A DNA stretch of 64,000 nucleotides from Bdellovibrionales bacterium. GTDB taxonomy: Bacteria; Bdellovibrionota; UBA1018. The notes below the pieces were generated by a model that was not told the DNA's origin, made no database searches, and worked only from the letters and a program-made list of their open reading frames with translations. The translations under genes and the position numbers were made by a program. Each line of letters begins with the position of its first letter. The first letter of the stretch is position 1. The stretch spans positions 20,641 to 84,640 of the forward strand of contig JAEUWC010000025.1 of assembly GCA_016786465.1 (NCBI GenBank), given 5' to 3'. Shown in pieces: positions 34,017 through 43,200 of the stretch.

Positions 34017-34382
34017 ATGATCACCCACCTGCTTCCAATTGCCGTCATCTTCGTTGCGCTTGAACACCTGGGTTTCTTGGTTTTGGAAATGTTCTTTTGG
34101 ACCAAGCCCCTGGGAATGAAGATTTTTCGAACGACCAAGTCCGTCGCAGAATCGTCCAAGGCGCTTGCGGCAAATCAGGGGCTTTACAATGGGTTTCTAT
34201 CGGCCGGGCTTTTTTGGGGCCTGATGATTCCAGACCAGACGCAAGCCGAAGACACGATCGGGTTTTTTCTGGCGTGTGTGATTGTCGCGGCTATTTTCGG
34301 AGCATTCACCGTCAACAAGCGGATCTTTTTCGTTCAAGGAATCCCAGCCTTGATCGCGCTTGGCCTTTTGATTCTGACTTAA
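34017..34382 (+). CDS. DUF1304 small membrane protein
   Basis: The product has 121 residues and four membrane helices. The pattern (HLLPIAVIFVALEHLGFLVLEMFFW, ALAANQGLYNGFLSAGLFWGL, FFLACVIVAAIFGAFTVN, FFVQGIPALIALGLLIL) matches DUF1304, whose QGxxxxLALLGL end is typical. The function of this family is unknown. A longer ORF to 33669 only reads through the repeat spacer, so I chose the ATG at 34017. Confidence 0.88.
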   Translation: MITHLLPIAVIFVALEHLGFLVLEMFFWTKPLGMKIFRTTKSVAESSKALAANQGLYNGFLSAGLFWGLMIPDQTQAEDTIGFFLACVIVAAIFGAFTVNKRIFFVQGIPALIALGLLILT

Positions 34383-34400
34383 ACACAACCCATCGTAGTT

Positions 34401-35036
34401 TCACCCCATTTTGAGTTCCGGCGGGCGCGTGTGCAAAAACGCCTTCGAAGTCAGGCAACGATCCAGGATCGCTTTCAAATCTGGGAACTTTTCTGCCCAC
34501 TTCAAATGAGGCATTCGCAGCGTCGTGTATTCCAAAGCCACGCCCAAATCCCAACCCGCTTGCGACAGATCCCCTGAAACCCACCAAGGAAACTTGCTGG
34601 GCGAAAGTTCTTGAATGCGTGAAAGCGTCCGTAGCGCCGTCGCATCGTAATCTTCGACCCAAGAAGGATCGGCGACTTTGCGCATATTATTTTCCAGATA
34701 ATACGAAACGCCCAACGACATCAGGCCTTCAGCAAGAACGGATGCCTGACGAACGGCAATACGCTCTTGAACATCCCTGGGCCAAATCGGAATTCCCAAA
34801 TCCCACAGATTTTCCAAAATCGCTGCCGAATCGATCCAGACCTGTCCGTTTTTCAAAGTCACCGCTGGAACCAAGCCCAATGGGTTCTGTTTCAGAAAAT
34901 CGGCCGAAGGTTCAAAAGGCGTCGCTTCGGTTTCACCAAACGGAATTTCGTAGCGCATCAACGTTGTGCGGACACGACGAGCAAAGGGGGAACGCGGGGT
35001 CAGGTACAGTTGGCCAAGGTCGATTCTTGAGATCAT
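34401..35036 (-). CDS. glutathione S-transferase-like protein
   Basis: The product has 211 residues. The N-terminal thioredoxin-fold half shows LYLTPRSPFARRVRTTLMRYEIPF, NPLGLVPAVTLKNGQVWIDSAAILENL (cis-Pro and the Glu/Asp-Ser glutathione-binding pair, here DSA). The C-terminal half is helical with an FPWWVSGDLSQAGWDLGVAL segment matching the GST N-capping motif. The Ser of PRSPFARR may take the place of the catalytic residue. Substrate unknown. Transcribed away from the gene at 35159. Confidence 0.88.
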   Translation of the reverse strand: MISRIDLGQLYLTPRSPFARRVRTTLMRYEIPFGETEATPFEPSADFLKQNPLGLVPAVTLKNGQVWIDSAAILENLWDLGIPIWPRDVQERIAVRQASVLAEGLMSLGVSYYLENNMRKVADPSWVEDYDATALRTLSRIQELSPSKFPWWVSGDLSQAGWDLGVALEYTTLRMPHLKWAEKFPDLKAILDRCLTSKAFLHTRPPELKMG

Positions 35037-35075
35037 GGCCTAATTGATGTCAAAAACCCGCCGGTCTTTGAAGAA

Positions 35076-35102
35076 AAAAGTGACCGAATTTCGGTCGCTT
35101 TT
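35076..35102 (-). terminator. palindrome with T-run in the divergent spacer
   Basis: AAAAGTGACCGAA (35076-35088) and TTCGGTCGCTTTT (35090-35102) are complementary except for one wobble. On the minus strand the stem is followed by a T-run (TTTTTT). As it lies before the GST gene, it could be a leader terminator or an operator palindrome. Confidence 0.35.
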
Positions 35103-35158
35103 GTCACGGCGTATCCCAAAAAGTAGTCAGACACCTTTTGTGTGGTACCATCGAAACT

Positions 35159-35578
35159 ATGGACCAGAATTACCGCGACTTGGTGACGTCGCACTTGAAA
35201 GAAGACACACGAATCCACGCGTCCGTGTTGGCGATGCGCCGGGTCTTCGATCACCCCATGTATTCGGTCTACATCTGCATTTATTCGGGATTGGTCGACA
35301 GCATTTCGTTGGCCGATGATCTGGTGACTTGCTTGGTCGTTTTTAAAGAAGAACGGCTTCGCATCATGTTCAAGATGTGGACGATGCGAATCGAAGGCGA
35401 TCCATTGGTTTACATGCAGGAAGTTCTAAGAATTCTAGCGTCGCAGGGAAAGAATCCCATGCACCTGATTCAAGATGCAAAAACCTGGGGTCACGTCGAA
35501 TTCACGATGAAAGATCGCGCCGCATTTCGAATGGCCGACATTCACCTGCCCAAACCGCCAAAGGAACATTGGGTCTGA
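35159..35578 (+). CDS. hypothetical cytoplasmic protein
   Basis: The protein has 139 residues from the ATG at 35159; the ORF opens seven codons earlier, but MDQNYRDL is a better start. No signal peptide or membrane segment is seen. It is an alpha/beta protein with a Val/Tyr-rich core (YSVYICIYSGLVDSISLADDLVTCLVVFKEERLRIMFKMW). I do not recognise the family. It is followed after 2 bp by the secreted protein at 35581, so the two are probably one operon. Confidence 0.6.
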   Translation: MDQNYRDLVTSHLKEDTRIHASVLAMRRVFDHPMYSVYICIYSGLVDSISLADDLVTCLVVFKEERLRIMFKMWTMRIEGDPLVYMQEVLRILASQGKNPMHLIQDAKTWGHVEFTMKDRAAFRMADIHLPKPPKEHWV

Positions 35579-35580
35579 AA

Positions 35581-36999
35581 ATGTGGACCATTGCACTGGC
35601 GCTTTTGGCGACGTCAGCCCTTGCAGACGAACCATCGGGATCCAACGCGATGGCCAAGAATTACGGAGACCGCGGATTCGAAAGAATATCCGTTCGAGCC
35701 GCCTGGGTCGACTACAGCGCCAATGAAAAACTGAATCGCGTGGAATGGCCTACGGAAAGCTTCTGGGTGTGGAAACCCAAAGACCTAGTATTTCCCGCAC
35801 CCCACCCCATTGTTCGCACGTACATCAAGGTTCCCGCTCAATACAAAACCGCGATCGTAAAAGATGACGAAGGTCGGTCTGCGCAAAGTCTGGAAGATCA
35901 GAATCAAGAACTGGTCTTCGAACTTCCTTCCCCCAGCCACCGAGTCACCGTTGAACTGACCGAAGCCAACGGAAAGAAAATGATTCAGGACATTCAGTTC
36001 GATATCACGCTTCGCGAGGCTTACACCTTCGTGCACGAAAGCTGTCAGAAACTGGGAATTGAACTGATCAAATTAGAAAGCCAAGCCCCGCATTATCTGG
36101 TTTCCGTTCATTGCAAGAACACCGCAGACGGAATTCAGATGACGGCCATCAAGGGCCCGAACCTGGATTGGGGCGAAGAAACCTTTGCGGATCACGTCGA
36201 TGATGGAACGGATTACTGGGTTTACCGTCTTCCGCCGTGGCAGCCTCATCTTTCGGCGCTTGGAACTTTCGAAGTGATCAAACCGGAAACGCAGGCTCGC
36301 ACGATATACGAAGTCGTCCATCGTGACCCTAGAACCCGTGATCCTGTTTACAAATCCTGGCGTGCCGCGGTCGACATCGTCAGCGAATACTTTTCCTATT
36401 CTCAGAATGACGCAGCACTTACGTACAGTTCCTTTGGCCTAGCCATGCGTGCTCAGGCGTCCTACTTTCCATGGAAATTCCCATTTGAAACTTCGGTTTC
36501 AGCATCGGCCACCACGATTCCAATCAGCACGTCGCTGGATCCTGACTTTACGGGATCACCGCTTCGGATTTATTCGGGCCATCTTCGTGTAGGATACACC
36601 GACCGGTCGTCCGTTGATGAATGGCTTCCCGAAGCCTATGTGGGGTGGTCTGGACAGGGGGCGTGGACGCGGGGATCGCTTTTTGGACCCCCATTTTTAG
36701 GCGGTTTTTGTGCAGGTGGAGGAATCACCCGCCGTAATCCGATTTCCGGGGATCGCCTGCGTTTTTGGGGTCGGATGAGCCTGAGAAGCCCCGTGGGCCT
36801 GGGGCTGGACTTTTCGAATCTGGAATTCGCAGGCGGGGTCGGATGGGAAATTTCCAGAATCAAGTTCATGAATCAAGAGCGCCCGCTTTGGGTGGTGGGC
36901 GAAGTCGCATCGACATCGTGGACGGACCCTTTGACGACCGACCCTGTTTACGCTGTGGGTCTGACCCAGATTTGGGTTGGGCTCAGTTCAAGTCTTTAG
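35581..36999 (+). CDS. secreted, probably outer-membrane protein of unknown function
   Basis: The product has 472 residues with a short signal peptide (MWTIALALLATSALA). An ORF extension to 35377 runs antisense-like through the previous gene and was rejected. Residues of about 20-240 look like Ig-like or other beta domains in which aromatic and charged residues alternate (VTVELTEANGKKMIQDIQFDI). The last 200 residues resemble barrel strands (LRIYSGHLRVGYTD, EAYVGWSGQGAW) and end in VGLSSSL. One Cys-containing FCAGGG lies in the C-terminal part. Function unknown; an envelope location is likely. Confidence 0.65.
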   Translation: MWTIALALLATSALADEPSGSNAMAKNYGDRGFERISVRAAWVDYSANEKLNRVEWPTESFWVWKPKDLVFPAPHPIVRTYIKVPAQYKTAIVKDDEGRSAQSLEDQNQELVFELPSPSHRVTVELTEANGKKMIQDIQFDITLREAYTFVHESCQKLGIELIKLESQAPHYLVSVHCKNTADGIQMTAIKGPNLDWGEETFADHVDDGTDYWVYRLPPWQPHLSALGTFEVIKPETQARTIYEVVHRDPRTRDPVYKSWRAAVDIVSEYFSYSQNDAALTYSSFGLAMRAQASYFPWKFPFETSVSASATTIPISTSLDPDFTGSPLRIYSGHLRVGYTDRSSVDEWLPEAYVGWSGQGAWTRGSLFGPPFLGGFCAGGGITRRNPISGDRLRFWGRMSLRSPVGLGLDFSNLEFAGGVGWEISRIKFMNQERPLWVVGEVASTSWTDPLTTDPVYAVGLTQIWVGLSSSL

Positions 37000-37058
37000 G
37001 TGGTTGAAATTACCCAAGAATCGTCCCAGAATAAAGGAAACCTCAAGGAGCAAAACAA

Positions 37059-37916
37059 ATGGGAATCTTCGAATCAATGCCGGTCAAAATTGCGATTGGA
37101 CTGATCTTGCTGTCGGGAATCGGATACGGTTCTTATTACGGCATTCAGACGGTGCGCGTTTCGATGGCCACCACTGACGCCCAAGAATCATTGGCCCGTG
37201 GTTTCCCTGCCGTCGCCGCCGACAATGTTGAAGGCGATCGCTACCTGATGCTGAGCAAAGTGAACAGCTGCGCAACGATGATCGACGCTTACTTCCGCGC
37301 CCGCGCCTTTGGTCGCTTGGAATGGGCATCACAAGCCTGCCTGAATGCAGGTCACACGATCGTCGAAGCTTTCCTGGGACTTTCAGCGGTTCGCGCCGCC
37401 GAAGGCCGCGATGAAGATGCGCTGAGCATTCTTCGCGACGCCATCCAAACTTTTCCGAAAAATCCCGTGATCTTCGTTCGAATCGCAGAACTTTTCAGAA
37501 AGAACAAGAACGACAACGCTGCCATTCAAGCTTATCAGGCGGCAATGGAACGCGCGCCTGACGATGCTGCGCTGGGATTGAACACCCTGGAATACTTCCG
37601 CGCTTTGAAAAAACCTGAACTGGTCAAGCCCTTGGCTACCCGTCTGAAGGGCGTGAAATCTGAACAACCTGAAGTGAAGTTGGTCATTGCACGCGCGCTG
37701 AAAGAAACTGGCGATACTGCCGGTGTGGATCAAATGATTCGTGAAGCCGACGCGTTGGCATCGAAGAACCCTCAGTTGAAGGCCGCTTTGCAGAAAGCTT
37801 ATAGCGACGTTTGGAAAAGTGCTGACGGTGCGGCCGCCGGCGGCGCTGCAGCAGCACCCGCAGCCGCACCTGCAGCCCCAGCTGCTGGCGCGAAACCTGC
37901 GAAAAAAGGGAAGTAA
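37059..37916 (+). CDS. membrane-anchored TPR protein with Ala-rich tail
   Basis: The product has 285 residues. An N-terminal anchor helix (about 9-29) is followed by three to four TPR-like units (about 95-235: FLGLSAVRAAEGRDEDALSILRDAIQTFPKNPVIFVRIAELFRKNKNDNAAIQAYQAAMERAPDDA). The last 40 residues are almost only Ala, Pro, Gly and Lys. It has a clear AAGGAG ribosome binding site. The periplasmic or cytoplasmic side cannot be fixed. It lies just before a glycosyltransferase gene (25-bp gap), which may be its partner. Confidence 0.8.
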   Translation: MGIFESMPVKIAIGLILLSGIGYGSYYGIQTVRVSMATTDAQESLARGFPAVAADNVEGDRYLMLSKVNSCATMIDAYFRARAFGRLEWASQACLNAGHTIVEAFLGLSAVRAAEGRDEDALSILRDAIQTFPKNPVIFVRIAELFRKNKNDNAAIQAYQAAMERAPDDAALGLNTLEYFRALKKPELVKPLATRLKGVKSEQPEVKLVIARALKETGDTAGVDQMIREADALASKNPQLKAALQKAYSDVWKSADGAAAGGAAAAPAAAPAAPAAGAKPAKKGK

Positions 37917-37941
37917 CAACCGAAGGCAGCCCGATACCTAA

Positions 37942-38784
37942 ATGAGGGCCGCACTGAACATCACGACCTATAACAACCCACGCGTTCTAGCGCTTTGTCT
38001 AGAATCGCTTAGGAATCAATCGCGTCTGGATTTCGAGATCTTTATTTCCGACGACGGATCGACGGAAGAAACACGAAAGCTGATTGATGACTTTCGCGCG
38101 CGAAGCGGAATGGTTATCCATCATCATTGGCACCCCGACGACGGCTACAAAAAATCCAAGATCAATAATGTCACTTTTTCAAAGATCGACCCGGTTCAGT
38201 TTCCGGTGGTCATTTGCATCGATCATGATGTGATTTGCCACCGCGATTTTGTTTCGGATCATTTGGCGATTCACGAAAAGCAGGCAAAAAACGGCCAAAA
38301 CAGGGTGATTTTCATGGGTCGAAGAATTGACTTGGGTCCCGCCGTGACCGCCCAACTTTCAGTGGCTGACATCGCGGATTTTCAAAGCGGGGTTTCTTGG
38401 AAGCTTCTGAAGTCCTGGCTTTCGGGCGACACGCGACTGATCCAACGCGCCGTTCGGGTTACGTCGCCACTGCTGATCCGACTTTTGGGACGCGACCGGG
38501 TGGATGACCTATTGGGATCGAATTTTTCGATATCAACGCAGCTACTTTTAGAAGTGAACGGATACAACGAAGACTATGTCGCGTACTGGGGCGAAGACGG
38601 CGATCTTTTCGTTCGCGTCCGTAACAGCGGCGCGGTTTTGATCGGCTTAAAGGGTTACGCGATTCAGTACCACTTGGATCACAAGCGGCTAGAACCTTCG
38701 AAGGAAAACCAGGCGCGGTATCAAGATCTGTTGAAAGACCGGACCTATGTTCGATGCCGAAACGGGATAAAAAAAGGGGCCTAA
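37942..38784 (+). CDS. GT2-family glycosyltransferase
   Basis: The product has 280 residues. It is a GT-A fold nucleotide-sugar transferase: ALNITTYNNPRVLALCLESLRNQSRLDFEIFISDDGSTEETRKLID, then HPDDGYKKSKINNVTFSKI and the DxD-type metal motif in CIDHDVI. The later HLDHK region fits the acceptor side, and NGYNEDYVAYWGEDGDLFVRVRNSG carries the ED catalytic pair typical of polysaccharide GT2 enzymes. It probably builds a surface or capsule glycan. The stop codon lies within the fadL terminator hairpin. Confidence 0.9.
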   Translation: MRAALNITTYNNPRVLALCLESLRNQSRLDFEIFISDDGSTEETRKLIDDFRARSGMVIHHHWHPDDGYKKSKINNVTFSKIDPVQFPVVICIDHDVICHRDFVSDHLAIHEKQAKNGQNRVIFMGRRIDLGPAVTAQLSVADIADFQSGVSWKLLKSWLSGDTRLIQRAVRVTSPLLIRLLGRDRVDDLLGSNFSISTQLLLEVNGYNEDYVAYWGEDGDLFVRVRNSGAVLIGLKGYAIQYHLDHKRLEPSKENQARYQDLLKDRTYVRCRNGIKKGA

Positions 38785-38803
38785 GTCTTTCGACTTAGAC
38801 CCC
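38769..38803 (-). terminator. intrinsic terminator, mainly for the FadL gene
   Basis: GGGGCCTAAGTC (38776-38787) and GACTTAGACCCC (38792-38803) form a stem with one mismatch and a TTTC loop. On the minus strand it is followed by seven T residues (38769-38775). On the plus strand only two T residues follow, so it chiefly ends fadL, and it may weakly serve the converging glycosyltransferase gene. Confidence 0.9.
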
Positions 38804-38838
38804 TTCATCAGAAACCCTTCCCTAGGTTCCTTACGACC

Positions 38839-40185
38839 TTAGAACATGTAGGTCAGACCGACGTGTGCGGCAACCGCCTGGGTCTTGTAAAGGCCCGCAG
38901 GGACTGCAAGCGATGCGTCCGATGCTGCAACAGTGCCTTCAGCCCTTGCAAGTTCCCCTGCAAGGTTCACCATCATGTTTTCACCCAAATTGCGTCCCAC
39001 GCCCAACGTGAAGCTGTTTGCGGTACCTGGGCTTGAAAACGTTGCCTTTGCACGATTCGCCGGAACCACTTGCGATGTATACGCATAACCCAAGCGAATC
39101 GCATAGTTCGTGCAACCCGTGTACTCGAATCCGATACGGGCAACGTGTTGGTTGTTCCAAAGGGTTTCGATCCCGTTGTTCAAGCTGGTGACTGTACCGC
39201 TTGCAACCGCAGTTCCGGCACCTGCACCCAGGGTTGAACCATCGGCCGCGACCATGGTGGTTGCAGTTCCGATTTTGTTCACCGCTTTGTAGTTGGTCAG
39301 GTTGTATTCGACGAAAGTCTTCAAGGTTGAAGTCACGTCAAACCAGCCGCCGACATTCAATTGTTGTGGCAACTGGGTCGACAAAGTTCCCGACTTGGTA
39401 ATTGACGTTCCGTTCAAAACAGCACCGCCGCCAACTGTGTTGACTTGCAAAGTTTGATCGACGCTTCCTTCAAGTTTGGTCTTGCTTCGATACGAAACAC
39501 CAACGCCCCAACCCTTGCCTTCGTATTGGGCGCCCAATCGGAAGCCGTCGAAAGTCGTTTGGCTGAAGTTTTCCATGCGAACTTGCGAAAGACCGGTCGC
39601 AATACCGGCCGGCGCCAAGTCTGCACCTTGAGTCAAAGCCGCTTTCGCCATCGAAACGCGATAAGCTGCGCCGACGCGAAGTCCGGGCATCCATTCATAG
39701 CCGACACCGGCTGCAAACTCGGTCAAAGAAATATCGGTCTTGAAATCCATCAGATCGCGACCACCGACGTTTTCAAAAAGGACCTTCGATCCGCCGCCAA
39801 CATAAGCGCCGACGCCGATGCCTAATTTTTCATTCAGCTTGTAGCTGCCAACAGCACCGAAAATCGGCGAAAACTGGTGGGTGCTGCTTTGATCCAAGAT
39901 GGAAGCGCCTGCGCCCGTGGTCGAAGTGCTGATTTGTCCGAAAAAGTAAGATTGAGTCGGAGAAAAGTTCGCGCTGAAGTCATGTTTCTTTCCCGCTGAT
40001 AAACCGGCTGGGTTGAAGAAAAGAGCTTCACCACCGGAAGCTCCTGCGGTACCTGCGCCAGCAACGCCGTTCCAGCGTCCAGACCAATTAATGGTTTTTT
40101 CGAAACCCGCACCCATCGCCATTGGCGATGCAGCGAAGGAAAACAAAACGGCAACTGCGCAAATACGAATTGCTTTCAAACTCAT
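38839..40185 (-). CDS. OmpP1/FadL-family outer-membrane transporter
   Basis: The product has 448 residues with a signal peptide (MSLKAIRICAVAVLFSFAASPMAMGA). The FadL signature GVAGAGTAGASGGEALFFNPAGLS appears near residue 40, then many 10-12 residue barrel strands (GIGVGAYVGG, LRVGAAYRVSMAKAAL, FRLGAQYEGKGWGVGVSYRSKTKLEGS) ending VGLTYMF with a C-terminal Phe for outer-membrane insertion. FadL porins take up fatty acids and other hydrophobic molecules. It has its own terminator and a 105-bp spacer separating it from the giant lipoprotein gene. Confidence 0.93.
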   Translation of the reverse strand: MSLKAIRICAVAVLFSFAASPMAMGAGFEKTINWSGRWNGVAGAGTAGASGGEALFFNPAGLSAGKKHDFSANFSPTQSYFFGQISTSTTGAGASILDQSSTHQFSPIFGAVGSYKLNEKLGIGVGAYVGGGSKVLFENVGGRDLMDFKTDISLTEFAAGVGYEWMPGLRVGAAYRVSMAKAALTQGADLAPAGIATGLSQVRMENFSQTTFDGFRLGAQYEGKGWGVGVSYRSKTKLEGSVDQTLQVNTVGGGAVLNGTSITKSGTLSTQLPQQLNVGGWFDVTSTLKTFVEYNLTNYKAVNKIGTATTMVAADGSTLGAGAGTAVASGTVTSLNNGIETLWNNQHVARIGFEYTGCTNYAIRLGYAYTSQVVPANRAKATFSSPGTANSFTLGVGRNLGENMMVNLAGELARAEGTVAASDASLAVPAGLYKTQAVAAHVGLTYMF

Positions 40186-40257
40186 GACACTCCCCTTGGA
40201 AAAGTTAAAAATTTAATGAATGAAATGAGCGTGACATCGCCCAAGGGAAAGGCAAGT

Positions 40258-40280
40258 GAAAATGTCTTAGGTCAAGACAT
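40258..40280 (-). terminator. intrinsic terminator of the giant lipoprotein gene
   Basis: ATGTCTT (40262-40268) and AAGACAT (40274-40280) form a 7-bp stem with a 5-nt loop. On the minus strand it is followed by TTTT C and lies 11 bp after the stop of the 2814-residue gene. Confidence 0.75.
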
Positions 40281-40291
40281 GACGCACTTTA

Positions 40292-43200
40292 TCAGTAGAA
40301 GGTGATCGGTAGATCGACGGCGTTGCCGTTGGCGAAGCTGCGAATTTGGTAAGACCCCATCGATGATACACCGCCATAAAACACATTAATCGAACAAGCC
40401 TGTCCCGCCGAAAGATTCTGGCCAGTTCCGCAAGCACTGACATATCCCAAAGGTGGCAAGAAGTTGTTGCCCGAAGTGCCTGCACCAAACCCGTCCATCA
40501 GTGAACTGCTGAAGTTGCTTCCACCATACGTCATGTTGAATTCGGCCATACCGCCTGTATTCATGTACACAACCGGAATCGCAGCAGACATCATCCAAGA
40601 TTCATAATACGGACGATGGTTGAAGATATCGCCGTTGTAAAATGCCCGGACTTTAGCGACCGATGTCGTTTCATAGACCATCCAATTTGAATAATAACCT
40701 TGGAAATTCGAATCCAAGTAGATCCAGTTGCCGATTGGATTGTTTGAACCATCCGGAGTGAATCGAACACGAATCGCGCACTGTTCGCCCGCATTCAAGA
40801 TTCCATTTCCACTGCAGTAATTGACGTTGAAGGAAGTCGGTCCTTCCGCGATCTGAGTCGAAGTTCCAGGCATCGCGCCAGGGAACGACGGATACGTACC
40901 CGGCCAATTCATCAAGTAAGGAAGGCTCACGTTGTAAATATCCGTAGCCCCATTCCCATTGTTGACAACGATCAAATCACGATCGATTCCGATTCCCCAT
41001 GCGCCCCAATCCAAAGTCATTCCCAAAGTACAATTCATACAAGCTTTCATGCCCAGGCTTGAGAAAGTCGGAGAGTTCCCGTGACGACCGGCCAATGGAG
41101 TCGAATGCCAGCTTGCGGTCTCGGAAACATAGAAATTGATATAGGTATCCAACTGGGTGTTCAGTGTTGCTGCGGTCGGAAGGAAGCGAACCGTAATTGC
41201 GCAACCCTGGTTGGGGCTCAAGTTGATGCTAGGTCCAGGGCCGCAGCGACCAATCGAAGTTCCGTGAATCGTTGTGGATCCGCTGCCGTTCAATGGATCC
41301 AAGCGGTAATAGGTCGAATAAAAGCTGAAACCCGGCATCATGCCCAAATTGACGGAAAGGCTCATTTGACCGGTGTTGACCAGTACCAGATCCCTTGTGA
41401 TCAGGTTTCCGTAGTAATCACCCATTCCAATTTTGCAGTTTGGGCAGTTCGGAGCAAAGTTGTAATCTTCGCGAATCGAAAGCTGGTAACCACTGATGCT
41501 TTGTCCGCGAAGCTGTTTTCGGAATTCTGGAACGGCTGCGCCGGAAAGTGGCAACACAAAATCGCCGCTGAAAGTCGTCGTACCCGCAGGGTTAAATCGA
41601 ATCCGAACCAAGCAACGTTCACCCGGAGCTAACGACGCCGAACAACGATTGATCGAATAACTGGTCGTGCCTTCCCAGAAGTTTTCAGTCGTATTTGCTA
41701 CGCCCGGGAATCCGCCCATTTCAGCCCAGCTAAATCCCGGTGGCAAAGTTGCTGAACCACCCAACATTGAAAGGCTTGATGCACCTTCATTTCGAAGAAT
41801 CAGGTTGAAGGCTTGCGACGTTCCGTAGCTTCCGACATCCAGCGTTCCACCATTCCATCCGCCGTTGTAATTGTCGTATGCGCGTACAATTCCCAAATTG
41901 GTCGAATTGACGATCATCCGATATTCGGCTTTTGGGCTAGGTCCACCGCTGTAATTCAAGACCAGGTCGCTTTGAATGTTTCCGGTCGCGTTGGTAAAGA
42001 AATCCACTTTCACCACGCAGGTTTGACCTGCATTCAACCCAGTCGACAAACTTGGACAGTAGGATTCTGGACCATAAGGATACTGACCTGAACCGCCAGG
42101 GAATCCAGATGGAAACGAAAAATAAGGAGCGGAAAAAGAATCCACTGTCATCGAACCCGTGGACACGTTTCCGGTGTTCGTCACTTTGAAAACAAAGCTG
42201 TAAGTCTGGTTGGTTGGATGCGCGTCGACGTTCCAGGTTGGTGTTCCACCGCCGCCTCCACCGCCGCCATAGTAAGGTTGGATGACCAAGTTTGGTCCCC
42301 AAAACGTCGTACCCGACAGGCTCATCGTGATGTTCGAATAGTATCCGCCGACGTAGGTAAGCTTCAATTGATCCGTGTAGTATCCGTTTGAACCATTCTG
42401 GAAGCGCACCCGAATCACACATTCCTGCATGACGGTAATGGTCGCTCCAGAAGTCGGGCAAAAGTAGCGACCCGTCGTCGCATCGTACGATCCTGGCGAT
42501 CCACCTGGATAACCTGAATCGTAGAAGTACGAGCCGCTGGTAAAGCCAGTCACAGTCACTGCCGAAGCGTTCGCGTTTCCTACGTTCTTCAGAATGAAGG
42601 ATCGGTAGGCCGGCGTTCCCGTTGTTACGGTTCCAAAATCGTAGGTCTTGTTAAGGAACTCTCCGTTGTCGTTACCGTCATAGGCGTCCAAGACCAAAAG
42701 CGGTCCGCTGAAAATCGTCGCGCTTAAGCCCATGCTGACAAAACCACCGGAATAATCTAGGCGAAGATTTGCTGAATAGCTTCCGACCCCTGCGCTATTT
42801 GAAATTTCGATGCGAACCAAACAGCTTTGTCCTTGAGCAAGCGAGCCTGAGCAATAAGGCAGATTCTGACCGTCAAAATTGTCGTTTCCTGATCCGCCCG
42901 GGTAAACCGCCATCGTGCCGTAAGTGAACACACCACTGGGCGGCGTCGACCAGATTCCTGTGGCGGTACCCGTGCCCACATTGGTCACGCGCATTTTGGC
43001 TTCAACTGGAATGCCCTGTGGAATTCCGCCAAAATCGAAAGAAATCGACGAATGGCGTTGGTTTTCCATGACCAGAAGCGGTCCTGAAGCCTTGGTCGCC
43101 GTCAAAGCGCGCGAACTTCCGCCATAGTTCAAGGACCCCACGTTCTGCGTGGAACCGGTTGCACCTGGTGAAAAGGTGACTTCGATCACGCAAGTCTGCC

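Noticed and set aside
35377..35580. Upstream extension of the gene at 35581
   Set aside because: It overlaps the preceding gene in another frame and hides a good signal peptide at 35581.
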